Assembly: GCA_903866275.1 (NCBI GenBank)
Contig: CAIPMU010000018.1
Span: 62,001 to 126,000, forward strand
From: Vampirovibrio chlorellavorus
Lineage (GTDB): Bacteria > Cyanobacteriota > Vampirovibrionia > Vampirovibrionales > Vampirovibrionaceae
Direction of reading: 5' to 3'
DNA length: 64,000 nt
This document shows, one piece after another, positions 55,876-64,000 of this stretch. Position numbers and translations under genes: made by a program. Each line of letters opens with the position of its first letter. Positions within the stretch are counted from its first letter, which is position 1. The notes below the pieces were generated by a model. The model was not told where the DNA came from. It did no database searches and saw nothing but the letters and a program-made list of their open reading frames with translations.

Positions 55876-57108
55876 ATGGCTACACCCGTCAACTTTCAAC
55901 CACCGCAGCCCTATACACCTGGGCAGACCAGTGTTTCCACACCGCCTGCCGGAGAAACTGCGCTGGTTTTGAATATCAACTCTCCGTTGATTACGCATGG
56001 CAATGGTGTAACCCCCACCCCGGCTGCGCAAGCTTGTGCTACACCTGCCAGCGATCTGTTTCAGCGAAAAACGAACGCCTCCTTCGCTCCCAACCCCAAT
56101 AGCAGCCCCGCGCAACAACTACAAGATGCCTATGCCAACGCCCTGACCATCCGAAACGACGCGGAGCAAGCCCGAACCAACTTTCTGAATCTGGCCAGCC
56201 AATTGGAAAATCAAGCCTTAAGCAAACCCGCTCAACCTGCTATCGGCCCCACACTCCCCCCTTCCAGTAATCCCTTTACCCAGTCCGCGCAACCCTTGCA
56301 GTCTGCTACCCTTGCGCCCGCTCCTGCGTTTCAGGCACCGGCCCCTCCCTTGCCCCAGCCGGACCCCACCCAGCAATTCCAGCAACAGTTGCAAGCGCTT
56401 CAGCAACAGCAACCGGCTCAAATCCAGCAACCTGCCTATGACCCCGCTTTACAGCAACAACTGATGCAGCAGCCTCAAATGATGGATCCAATGCAGCAAC
56501 AGATGTTGCAACAGCAAATGATGCAACAACAGGCGGCCATGCAACAGCCTCAAATGATGGATCCAATGCAACAACAGATGTTGCAACAACAAATGATGCA
56601 GCAGCCACAAGCGTTTTCGGGTGCTAATATCAACGACCTGAACACCATGATTGCCCAGCCCCGGACACCGGATGAAAAATTGAATGCCTTGAACGCCATT
56701 GCGGTCAATCAGCTTGGCGATCGTCAGACCTATGAACTGCTGAAGCAGGAAGTGGCGAACCCAATGCAGGGTGTTCCCCCGGAAGCCGCCACCGCCATTC
56801 GTCAAGCGGCCCTGATTGCTCTGGGCTCCCTGAACGGTAGCCCGGTCAACGCCCGAGTGCCTGGCAACCAGCTCTACGGTATGGATGCTATCAAGCAAAT
56901 CCTCACCAACAAGAACGAGAACCCGCTGGTAAAAGCATCAGCCGTGGCCTCTCTGGGTTATATGAACCGTCCGCAGGATGCGGCCATTCAGGACTTGCTC
57001 CGGTTAGCCAGCAAGGACAGTAACCCCGATGTGAAAAATGCAGTGGCTCAGGTCACCGCAGGCCAGATGATTGCGCCGGGTCAAGTCGCCGCCACCCCGG
57101 CAGTCTAG
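55876..57108 (+). CDS. Gln/Met-rich protein with C-terminal HEAT-like repeats
   Basis: 410 aa, no signal peptide. Pro/Ala-rich N-terminus (1-170). A low-complexity Gln/Met region (about 170-250) has two copies of QPQMMDPMQQQMLQQQMMQQ, repeated also at the DNA level (56467-56610). The C-terminal helical part (255-400) has HEAT/PBS-like repeats such as AIRQAALIALGSLNG and VKASAVASLGYMNRPQDAA. No enzyme motif. Possibly a cytoplasmic scaffold; Gln-rich stretches could promote self-assembly. AAAGGGG about 10 nt upstream. Own terminator at 57211-57244. Confidence 0.78.
   Translation: MATPVNFQPPQPYTPGQTSVSTPPAGETALVLNINSPLITHGNGVTPTPAAQACATPASDLFQRKTNASFAPNPNSSPAQQLQDAYANALTIRNDAEQARTNFLNLASQLENQALSKPAQPAIGPTLPPSSNPFTQSAQPLQSATLAPAPAFQAPAPPLPQPDPTQQFQQQLQALQQQQPAQIQQPAYDPALQQQLMQQPQMMDPMQQQMLQQQMMQQQAAMQQPQMMDPMQQQMLQQQMMQQPQAFSGANINDLNTMIAQPRTPDEKLNALNAIAVNQLGDRQTYELLKQEVANPMQGVPPEAATAIRQAALIALGSLNGSPVNARVPGNQLYGMDAIKQILTNKNENPLVKASAVASLGYMNRPQDAAIQDLLRLASKDSNPDVKNAVAQVTAGQMIAPGQVAATPAV
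56467..56610 (+). repeat. in-gene tandem repeat (Gln/Met unit)
   Basis: Two near-identical DNA units of about 60 bp (CAGCCTCAAATGATGGATCC at 56471-56490 and again at 56546-56565), separated by a short ATGCAACAACAGGCGGCC-type spacer. Prone to slippage, so copy number may vary between strains. Confidence 0.75.
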
Positions 57109-57210
57109 TTCCTGATTACCCTTGAGGCCTGAACGGATGTATCCGGGCTAATCTGTAAGATTTGCTTTTGGGTCATTATTCATCAGCCTCTCCGTCCAAC
57201 CATTTTGCTG

Positions 57211-57244
57211 AAACCCGGAAGTCCATGCAGGATTTCCGGGTTTT
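57211..57244 (+). terminator. terminator of the Gln/Met-rich gene
   Basis: AAACCCGGAA and TTTCCGGGTTTT stem with a 10-12-nt loop, 103 bp after the stop. Confidence 0.82.
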
Positions 57245-57249
57245 AAGGC

Positions 57250-57279
57250 TTGTCATTATACACTATATCTATTATAATG
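57250..57279 (+). promoter_or_regulatory. strong sigma-70 promoter with overlapping dyad
   Basis: TTGTCA (57250-57255), exact 17-bp spacer, TATAAT (57273-57278). CATTATA (57254-57260) and TATAATG (57273-57279) form an inverted repeat spanning both boxes, so a repressor could occlude it. Leader of about 235 nt to ATG 57522, with a small CCAGTC/GACTGG hairpin at 57411-57433. Confidence 0.75.
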
Positions 57280-57521
57280 ACACTAGATAAGGTTATGATC
57301 TGTCCATTTTCAGGTCGATCCATTTTTCAGGTGCTCATCGCAAAATATAAATACGGTCATTCATCATTTGGTAGCAGTCAAGCTCGACCGGGTGTCATTG
57401 TTCGTCTGGTCCAGTCGAAGGGCTTTTGACTGGTGGGATTCAAGCAAATGGAGACATCCATCTGAGACATTTTTGTCTCGCTGTGTTAGTGACTCGTGCT
57501 TTTAAGCCAGAACAGGATATT

Positions 57522-59081
57522 ATGCGTATTCAGCAACTTGCTGCTAGCCTGATTCCCGGATGTCATCGTCCGGGCCTGAATCTGGTCTGGGGTTTATTGA
57601 CGCTGATTCTTCTGGGGCTTGGCGGCTCGGCACAGGCGGCAATGTTGATTGTTCAGAAGGTGCATTTTCAGGAAGTTCATTCGGCGACAAAGCTCGTTCT
57701 GGAGATGAACGGAACGCCTCGCTCGCTAGCCGTCAGCGATCGCCAAGGGCAGCCCATGACGGTGAGTTTTCAGGGTGGCGCTGGTGCTTGCAAGCTCCCC
57801 CTCAATCATCGGTTTACCTGGCCTAATCTTAGCGGGGTCTATGTCGAGCATCGTCAAGGCCGGGTGACAGTTTTCATCAAGCGTAATCTCATTGGCACCG
57901 TCAGTGTGGCCAGAGAGCCTCGGCGGGTCGTGATTGCTATTCCGCATGCGGTGGTTTCCGCAAAGTCACCGGCTCCCGTGCCGTCGGTTGCGGTCTCTGC
58001 TCCACGTCCTGCGGTGAGCGAGGCGACCGCCAACAGCTCGGAGGATTTGTCTGAAGGGCTCCGTTATGCCCGATTTATGCAGCGTAGTGCGCACGGTCCG
58101 GTGCAAATCAGTGTGCTGGAAATTGATCCCCATTACCCTGGCCTGGAGATTCTGCCTGCTCTGGCATCCAACCGTATGGGGGCCAAGAGTAACGTGGGTA
58201 ATATTGTCGCCAGCAATCAGGCCGTTGCCGGGATTAATGGTTCCTTTTTCAAGCAGGATGTGGGTATTCCGCTGGGGATGATGATGATCAATCAGGAGTT
58301 GATCTCCGGTCCGATTTACGACCGGGTGGCATTGGGCATCAACGCCAACAACGATCTGGTTATGTCTCGCATTCGGCTGGCTGGGGAGTTAACCCTGCCC
58401 GATGGTCAAAAGGTACCATTGCACAACATCAACCAACCCCGTATTAGCCCGGAGAGTACCGTGGTCTATTCTTCACGCTGGGGCTCTGTGGCTCCCGCAG
58501 TGCCCAAGCTGGGTTTTCAGGTGCAGATTCGAAACAGTCGAGTGACGCTGGTATCAACCACGACCCCGTTGCCCATTCCACGCGATGGTGTGGTGATCTC
58601 TGGTCCCGGTACGCCATCGCTGGCTCGTTTGGCTGCGTTATCGCCCAACCAGAACATACAGCTCAATCTCTATACCCTCCCGGATTGGTCCGGGATGAAG
58701 CATGCCATTGGCGGCGGTCCCTGGCTGGTGCATGGCGGGCAACCGTATATCGATATTCAAGCGCAGCATTTTACGTCTCGCAGTTTGGGATTTCGGGAGC
58801 CTCGGACCGCCGTGGGGATTACGGCCAGCGGTAAAATGTTGCTGGTGACCGTGGACGGCCGACGTAAAAATGTCTCCGTCGGGATGACCTTGAGCGAGCT
58901 GGCCACCTTAATGCAGCAACTGGGCGCGGTAGACGCCATGAATCTGGATGGGGGCAGCTCTACCCAGATGTCGATCTATGGCAAGATTGTAAACCGCCCC
59001 TCATCGGGCAATGTGGGGGTGAGTAACTCCTTGATCATTCGTAAAACCGGTGCCGAACGGGTGGCGGTCAAGCCGAACTAA
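57522..59081 (+). CDS. AMIN-domain phosphodiester glycosidase family protein
   Basis: 519 aa from ATG 57522 (CAGGA 5-6 nt upstream; the open frame reaches back to 57426). Signal peptide LLTLILLGLGGSAQA (about 20-40). An AMIN-like beta domain (VQKVHFQEVHSATKLVLEM and GRVTVFIKR) is followed by a NAGPA/PF09992 domain from about 190: RYARFMQRS, AGINGSFFKQDVGIPLGMMM, then GGGPWLVHGG, FREPRTAVGIT, DGRRKNVSVGMTLSELA and the hallmark MNLDGGSST near 491. The domain hydrolyses GlcNAc-phosphodiesters; here perhaps it trims exported glycans or wall teichoic-like polymers in the periplasm. First of three consecutive AMIN-type proteins. Confidence 0.88.
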   Translation: MRIQQLAASLIPGCHRPGLNLVWGLLTLILLGLGGSAQAAMLIVQKVHFQEVHSATKLVLEMNGTPRSLAVSDRQGQPMTVSFQGGAGACKLPLNHRFTWPNLSGVYVEHRQGRVTVFIKRNLIGTVSVAREPRRVVIAIPHAVVSAKSPAPVPSVAVSAPRPAVSEATANSSEDLSEGLRYARFMQRSAHGPVQISVLEIDPHYPGLEILPALASNRMGAKSNVGNIVASNQAVAGINGSFFKQDVGIPLGMMMINQELISGPIYDRVALGINANNDLVMSRIRLAGELTLPDGQKVPLHNINQPRISPESTVVYSSRWGSVAPAVPKLGFQVQIRNSRVTLVSTTTPLPIPRDGVVISGPGTPSLARLAALSPNQNIQLNLYTLPDWSGMKHAIGGGPWLVHGGQPYIDIQAQHFTSRSLGFREPRTAVGITASGKMLLVTVDGRRKNVSVGMTLSELATLMQQLGAVDAMNLDGGSSTQMSIYGKIVNRPSSGNVGVSNSLIIRKTGAERVAVKPN

Positions 59082-59501
59082 TTCGTGGGTAGGCCCTTAT
59101 AGCGGATTGGTCATCAAGGGGCTTGTTTAGCCTGTCGCTGGTCTTCGACTCGATTTCAGGATTCTTTCGGGCGATGTTGTCGGGTTCGAAATCAAGGCAG
59201 ACTGTTCAGGGATGGAGCGCATCTGTACCCCCATTCCCGGCTAAACCCACGGGTGATAAAAAATGGTATACTGTTGACTGCTATAGAGAACTTCCGTCCT
59301 AGTAAGCGGCGTGGGGTGATCTGGCAATCGACGAGATTTGGAAACGGGTACCCTTTCCTGCTTGTCTTCAGATTCATAAGCGGTTGTGAGTGACTTTAAA
59401 CAGTATTGGGAAAGCTGCTGCCCCCCGGTTTGCGTGGTTTGGCGATCAGTGTACCTGCGTTGATGTGGATTTCGTTGAGTAAAGGGCTTGCTGAGTTGTT
59501 G
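59082..59501. other. gap before the second AMIN-type gene
   Basis: 420 bp with no supported gene. An extended -10 element TGGTATACT (59264-59272) is the best promoter candidate. The region 59176-59190 has GGTTCGAA resembling a tRNA T loop but no matching stems. Confidence 0.4.
59264..59272 (+). promoter_or_regulatory. extended -10 promoter candidate
   Basis: TGGTATACT fits TGn-TATAAT-type extended -10 elements; no good -35, which such promoters can lack. It lies 230 bp before ATG 59502. Confidence 0.4.
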
Positions 59502-61034
59502 ATGAAGTACTCCAAGGCGTTCAGAGTTCGAACTGTTGAGGCTGTGAGATTCTCCTTGATCTGGGGTTTGGCTGGTTCGTTTTTGCTGTTGCCCCTTGCC
59601 GGGATGGCCTGGGCCAAGGAAGCCCGTCTGCAAGGGATTCATTATCAACCGGAAGGGATGGTCATTCAGCTGGCTGGAGGCAGTCTTAAGGCGCCCGAAA
59701 TTGAGACCTGGCCGAATCAACGGGATGGCGTGAAGACGGAGCAGATTATTGTGCGCTTGCCAGGCTACACCGGTGAATTAGAAGCCCTGCAAAAAGAAGC
59801 GCTGGCTGAAATTAGCGGACATCCCGAAGTGAAGCAGCTCTGGATTACCCCATTCGGTACCGATCCGAAAGCACTACAGGGCACGCAGGTGTTGCTGGAA
59901 GTGGAAACCCGGCCGGATCTGCCCGAGTTTACCCCACAGGTTCTCTCCCAGGGGGAGGAACAGTGGGTGATTACACTGGAATCGGTGGCTACGCAACCCC
60001 GCCGCTTGCCCCCTTCTAAACGGAATGATCAATTGGCCCGGAATGATGACGTAAAATCGGCGCCAACTCACCCGAATGCCGTTGCTGAGAGTGAGCCTTC
60101 GAACGGTCGGGAAACCGCAAGCCTGCTGACAGAGCTGAATCAGTCCCGTCAAAAACAGGCGGCTCTGGGTGCTCAACTGGCGGCAGCCCAGCAAGCGCTG
60201 AAAGACAGTCAGGCGCGGGAAGAGGCGTTGCAGGATCGGCTGAACGGCTATGAAAATATTTTGCAGGATGCCGGGGTAGACCCCAGTGCGGAAGAGCGAC
60301 TCGAGTCAGCGGCTGTCATTCAAAATTTGAGAAGTGCCCTGATGCGTGTGGCTCAGAAGTTGAAAACCGCCGAAGCCGCGCTGGCGGATCGTCAAAATTC
60401 GCCGTCGGTTGGAGCATCTGCGTTGGCCAGTACACCCAAGGCCGCTTCGGATGCCGCAGTGAAAGACAGGCTACCGGCTCCTGTTCAGTCGGTTGCTGTG
60501 CCACCCATCGCCACGTTAGGCATGGTGGGCCCCGCTGTGGCCGGACAATCTTCGGGAATGAGTCCATTGAAGCTATCGCCCGTGCCGGGCAAGCCGGGCG
60601 CGGTCGAGCCTGTGCCTGTTGCCAAGAAGGTGACCCGTGTGTACATGGCTACCGGTCTGGATTCCGATCAGGAGAACCATCTGATTCAGTCGTTGCAGGC
60701 TGAGCCTCATTCGGGCAACCGCTATTTAAAGCTGGCCGATTTTTATGTGGCCAAGGGACAATGGTCCAAGGCCAAAAGTACCTTGCTGATGCTCTCACGG
60801 ATGCAGCCGGAGAACGTGCAAGGTTTTTACTACCTGACGTTGCTGTACCTGCATGAGCAAAATCAGAAAGCCGCCGCGTTTGCCTTGACGCAGTACGCGC
60901 AAAAAAATCCGCGGGATACGCAGGGCATTGCCCTGTTAAGGCAAGCTTTAAAGTCCAGCGGTAATTTGCCGCCAATGCCTCGGTTCAAGTCAGCGACAGG
61001 TCAGGCGGGATCACCGCCCATGCCCCTGCACTGA
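59502..61034 (+). CDS. secreted AMIN-like/coiled-coil/TPR protein
   Basis: 510 aa from ATG 59502, the start that gives a normal signal peptide (basic MKYSKAFRVR, hydrophobic IWGLAGSFLLLPLAGMAWA); the frame is open back to a TTG at 59406. AMIN-like beta region (residues 40-160), coiled coil with LLTELNQSRQKQAALGAQL (about 203-240), Pro/Ala linker, then two to three TPRs at the C-terminus: NRYLKLADFYVAKGQWSKA and VQGFYYLTLLYLHEQNQKA. No catalytic site. Domain order parallels the following gene, so the two may be paralogues or partners at the peptidoglycan. Confidence 0.75.
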   Translation: MKYSKAFRVRTVEAVRFSLIWGLAGSFLLLPLAGMAWAKEARLQGIHYQPEGMVIQLAGGSLKAPEIETWPNQRDGVKTEQIIVRLPGYTGELEALQKEALAEISGHPEVKQLWITPFGTDPKALQGTQVLLEVETRPDLPEFTPQVLSQGEEQWVITLESVATQPRRLPPSKRNDQLARNDDVKSAPTHPNAVAESEPSNGRETASLLTELNQSRQKQAALGAQLAAAQQALKDSQAREEALQDRLNGYENILQDAGVDPSAEERLESAAVIQNLRSALMRVAQKLKTAEAALADRQNSPSVGASALASTPKAASDAAVKDRLPAPVQSVAVPPIATLGMVGPAVAGQSSGMSPLKLSPVPGKPGAVEPVPVAKKVTRVYMATGLDSDQENHLIQSLQAEPHSGNRYLKLADFYVAKGQWSKAKSTLLMLSRMQPENVQGFYYLTLLYLHEQNQKAAAFALTQYAQKNPRDTQGIALLRQALKSSGNLPPMPRFKSATGQAGSPPMPLH

Positions 61035-61127
61035 AGCCGTCTTTTGTCTGGTCTGCGAGGGATTGAAATGGAAACTCCCCCCTAATGTCCGAATACCGAT
61101 ACAATTGAAACAGGCTGATGAATTCAG

Positions 61128-61187
61128 TTGCCATGAATCCAAAGCGATCAATCCAAGTGCCAAGAATGGCTACGAATTGCCATGAAT
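61128..61187 (+). repeat. 11-bp direct repeat before the giant coiled-coil gene
   Basis: TTGCCATGAAT at 61128-61138 and 61177-61187, 49 bp apart, in the 174-bp gap upstream of TTG 61209. May be a regulator site; low information. Confidence 0.35.
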
Positions 61188-61208
61188 GACGAATAAGGAT
61201 CAAAGCCC

Positions 61209-64000
61209 TTGTTAAACCATAAAAATCTATTTACCCTGGCCAAGCATGTGACCGTCGCAAGTCTGACCGGTTTGATGTTGGCTGTGCCGGGTGCCCCTCT
61301 GTTGGCCTTCGCTGCCGATGGCATGTTGCACAATATTCGCTTTGATTCCAATAGTCGGCACTTTTTGATTGATACCACCGGCTCGGTTAAAGCTACGGTG
61401 AATACCCTGATTATTGCCGGGCGCAAACGGGTGATTATCGATCTGGACAATGCCGATATTGCGGAAGATTTACCCCGCGATGCCGAGCTGCTCAGTGCCT
61501 TGTCCGCGCGGATGTCGACGGTTCGGAATGTGACTGTGAACCAGTACGGCGGCAATGGCCGCCCGATTGTGCGGGTGCTGCTGGACTTACAGGGTGATCC
61601 TGGTGCTATTCGCCTGATTCGGAATCAGGGACCCCAGATTGAACTGGAGCTGAACGATTACGCCTCGGTGAGCGGTAACTATTACAACCCGCCTCCGGTA
61701 GAGCCTCGGGTGACAACCAATCCGGAACCGAGCGTGACCTCTCGTCCCGTTGCTGTTAGTCATCCCGTTAAACCGGTTGAGATTAACGCATCACGGGAGC
61801 CCGTAAAGCGTCCCGAACGCCTTTCATTGGCTCAACCGACGGTGGCTGCGGAGCGACTTCCTGTTCGCCCCTCTGAGCCGGAGACCGTGAGTCGTTCTGC
61901 CTATGAGCGCAGTCTGCAACTGCAACAGGATCAGAAAAGACAGATTGAAGCCTTGCAAAAGTCGCTTCGGCAAGCGCAAGGCACCACGCCATCGACAACG
62001 GGTAATGAGGCGGAACTGGTGCAGTTAAAGCGCACCTTGCTCAATATGAACCGGCAGTACGATCAGCTGGTCATGAACAATCAGAGTTTGACCTTGCAAC
62101 TGAAGCAGGCCAAACAGAACGTAGCCAGTGAACTCAAGGTGAGTGATCTGAAAGCGGAGCTGGAAAGTGTCAATCTGTCTAATGAACAGTTGAGGCGGGA
62201 TTTAAAGGCCGCGAACACTCAAGCTACCCAGTTGCAGGAGCAGTTGACCGCTGCAACCAAAAGTGCAGTCAGCCCCAAGTCGAATGAGTTGCAACCGGAC
62301 GATTTGCAATTGGCAGACGTCAAACGCAGTCTGGTGGTGTTGAATCAACGCTATGAGCTCTTGAAAGCGGATCACGATCAGCAGGCGGAGCAGATGCAAC
62401 AGCTGACGCTGGAAAAAGTATCTTTGAGCCAGCAATTGACGCAGGCCCAAAAGGATTTGGCAAAGGCCAAGCCCGGTTCGGCTAAAGCGCAGGCCTCAGA
62501 GACACAATTACAAGCGTTGCGCCAACAACTGTCCCAGTCCCAGCAGGCCATGAGTGATTCCAGGCAGACTATGCAAACGCAGAATCAGGAAATTGCCGAT
62601 CTGCGCGCCCGGATTAATTCAGTGAAGACTGGCATGGACGAGGCTTTCAAGGCGCAAATCAGTGAGCTGGAAAAATCCAATACCCAGAAGGATGCCGCAC
62701 TGGTTGCGCTGCGGGCACAGTTATCCGCCAGTTTGTCCAGTAGCGCCAAGGCTTCCAAAACTGAACCGGGTGCGGAAACGCTGGCGCAGTTGTCCAGCCT
62801 GAAGTCGCAGGTGGAGACTCTGAATCGTCAGATTGCGGAAAAAAATAGCCAGATTCAGGGTTTAAACCAGCAGGTGGCCCTGGCGACAGCCCGCCCCGCT
62901 GTTTCAACCAAACAAGATCTTCAACAAAAAGATGTCCGCATTATGGCGCTGGAACAGGCTTTGGTTCAATCCCGCCAGCAATCCGATAAACAGGCTGCTG
63001 AGGCGGTTGTCACAGCGCAGACCTTGGCTGGGCTGAACAGTAAATTGGCCCAGTTGCAGGATGAGCATCAGGCGTTGAGTGATGCCAAAGCGCAGATCCT
63101 GACCTTGCAGGCAAAACTCACGCAGGCACCGGGGCCGCAAAATCAGGACCACGACGTGCAACTAACCGCAGCGCATCAGGAATTGGCTGCGATTCGACTG
63201 GAACTGGATCGCCTGAAGGCTGAACAGAAAGCGCAGGCGTCAGCAGCATCGAGCGCTCAGGTTGCCAATGCCCAACAGCAGGAAACCATTGCCCGCTTGA
63301 CGCGTGAAAACCAGCAGTTCAATCAACAGGTACAGACGTTGAATGGGCAACTCAAGCAGGCTCAGCAACAGGCTGAACTGCTCTCAAAAACCCCGACACC
63401 CGCTGTCCAGCCCGAGGTTTTGTCGGCCTTGCAAATTCAGGTTAGCAGCCTGCAAGCCAAGGTGACCGCTCTGACATCGCAGGCTGAGCAGGCCCAGCGC
63501 CAATTGTCGCAAGCCAGAACGGAAGCGACGCAAGCCAAAGTTGATCTCTCACAGGCCCGGACTGAAATCGCGAAAGCCCAGGCCGAAGCCGCGCAGGCGA
63601 AAGGGGCGCTTAAACTGGCGCAGGCGACTGCGGCCAAAGTAAAACCTGCCACTACCCCGATTGCCAGTGGTGGCAGTGCCACCCTGCAAAAACAGGTAAA
63701 CGACCTTAATCAGCAACTCAGTAGTTTGCACCGTGAAAACGATGAGTTGAAAACGGCGTTGGCCAGTAAATCGAGTATGGCCAACAAAAGCCCCGTGACC
63801 AATCCCAACGCAGAGGCCGCCTATCTGGATGCCAAGGCGGAGATGCAGGCCAAGCGGTTGTCGGATGCGCTGGACAAGTTCAAGCAGGCCCTGTTGCTGG
63901 ATCCCAATAACGGGCGTTATGTGATTGATTACAGTGTGGCCCTCTCCGAAGATCTGGAGTATGCCGAGGCCATCGATGTCCTGCGCCATTATTTGCAGCA
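61209..64000 (+). CDS. very large AMIN/coiled-coil/TPR secreted protein, 3' end outside window
   Basis: At least 930 codons; still open at the window edge. TTG start at 61209 with AAGGA 9 nt upstream. Signal peptide VTVASLTGLMLAVPGAPLLAFA. AMIN domain (about 38-155): LHNIRFDSNSRHFLIDTTG, RKRVIIDLDNADI and RPIVRVLLDL. A Pro-rich linker (160-230) is followed by about 600 residues of nearly pure coiled coil, rich in Gln, Ala, Leu and Lys, and then TPR-like repeats at the end (AKRLSDALDKFKQALLLDPNNGRYVIDYSVAL in part). Likely a periplasm-spanning filament or scaffold bound to peptidoglycan. Same domain order as the 59502 gene. Confidence 0.85.
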   Translation, partial: MLNHKNLFTLAKHVTVASLTGLMLAVPGAPLLAFAADGMLHNIRFDSNSRHFLIDTTGSVKATVNTLIIAGRKRVIIDLDNADIAEDLPRDAELLSALSARMSTVRNVTVNQYGGNGRPIVRVLLDLQGDPGAIRLIRNQGPQIELELNDYASVSGNYYNPPPVEPRVTTNPEPSVTSRPVAVSHPVKPVEINASREPVKRPERLSLAQPTVAAERLPVRPSEPETVSRSAYERSLQLQQDQKRQIEALQKSLRQAQGTTPSTTGNEAELVQLKRTLLNMNRQYDQLVMNNQSLTLQLKQAKQNVASELKVSDLKAELESVNLSNEQLRRDLKAANTQATQLQEQLTAATKSAVSPKSNELQPDDLQLADVKRSLVVLNQRYELLKADHDQQAEQMQQLTLEKVSLSQQLTQAQKDLAKAKPGSAKAQASETQLQALRQQLSQSQQAMSDSRQTMQTQNQEIADLRARINSVKTGMDEAFKAQISELEKSNTQKDAALVALRAQLSASLSSSAKASKTEPGAETLAQLSSLKSQVETLNRQIAEKNSQIQGLNQQVALATARPAVSTKQDLQQKDVRIMALEQALVQSRQQSDKQAAEAVVTAQTLAGLNSKLAQLQDEHQALSDAKAQILTLQAKLTQAPGPQNQDHDVQLTAAHQELAAIRLELDRLKAEQKAQASAASSAQVANAQQQETIARLTRENQQFNQQVQTLNGQLKQAQQQAELLSKTPTPAVQPEVLSALQIQVSSLQAKVTALTSQAEQAQRQLSQARTEATQAKVDLSQARTEIAKAQAEAAQAKGALKLAQATAAKVKPATTPIASGGSATLQKQVNDLNQQLSSLHRENDELKTALASKSSMANKSPVTNPNAEAAYLDAKAEMQAKRLSDALDKFKQALLLDPNNGRYVIDYSVALSEDLEYAEAIDVLRHYLQ

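Noticed and set aside
59170-59200. GGTTCGAA resembling a tRNA T loop
   Set aside because: No 5-bp T stem, anticodon arm or acceptor pairing around it.

Overview
The window looks like chromosome of a Gram-negative-type bacterium from the non-photosynthetic sister lineage of Cyanobacteria (Vampirovibrionia/Melainabacteria-like). This is inferred from gene content, not from a marker-gene tree. The F1 beta and epsilon ATP synthase genes stand alone as a two-gene operon, as in Cyanobacteria. A b6-type cytochrome b with its Rieske protein is present, as are several AMIN-domain envelope proteins, type IV pilin-like proteins and a FlbD/SwrD flagellar protein. Coding density is high and most genes look moderately GC-rich. 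No rRNA, tRNA, CRISPR array, phage or transposase was found.

Layout. 0-2.6 kb: an electron-transfer operon on the minus strand (about 10-TM membrane protein, Rieske, then cytochrome b running off the left edge). 2.6-3.6 kb: an AT-richer island with one WG-repeat membrane protein. 3.65-6.6 kb: clpB-flbD. 6.8-9.9 kb: a GHL10 glycosidase-like lipoprotein or secreted protein, a DUF952 protein and a short bL25. 10-14.1 kb: transport genes (APC permease, DedA, PiT phosphate transporter with its DUF47 partner). 14.2-18.2 kb: hemL, an unknown Ala/Pro-rich protein, and dnaB. 18.7-22.5 kb: an ArsC/Spx-like protein, a TPR protein and a long eukaryote-type GMP synthetase. 22.7-37.1 kb: an exopolysaccharide locus. 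A deacetylase and a GT4-GT2 fusion face left. Export protein, chain-length protein, polymerase, flippase, GT2 and two GNAT transferases face right, several of them with 4-bp ATGA overlaps. 37.3-44.8 kb: housekeeping and accessory single genes (Spy-like, MFS, hydrolase, peroxiredoxin, CBS, methyltransferase, ankyrin, DUF2231-like). 45-46.4 kb: two tandem pilin-like genes. 46.7-50.7 kb: lysC, a membrane protein and atpDC. 51-53.2 kb: an envelope protein and a tandem pair of tiny secreted proteins. 53.3-55.4 kb: grpE and dnaJ without dnaK. 55.9-64 kb: a Gln/Met-rich HEAT protein, then three consecutive AMIN-type secreted proteins, the last an enormous coiled coil cut by the right edge.

The most unusual non-coding signal is a family of about 170-210 bp intergenic elements present three times (19.3, 40.6 and 41.4 kb). 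Each lies directly after the stop codon of a minus-strand gene. Each carries three hairpins whose stems are kept while loops and lengths change, and the distal hairpin is terminator-like. The 12-base end of the element also occurs at the 3' ends of both pilin genes. Other unexplained signals are three CTGAAATA repeats with a 10-bp period before the ankyrin gene, nested inverted repeats before dnaB, and paired dyads before two unknown genes.

Start codons were chosen by Shine-Dalgarno spacing and domain fit, so several differ from the longest possible reading frame. All family assignments are by eye; no database search was run.
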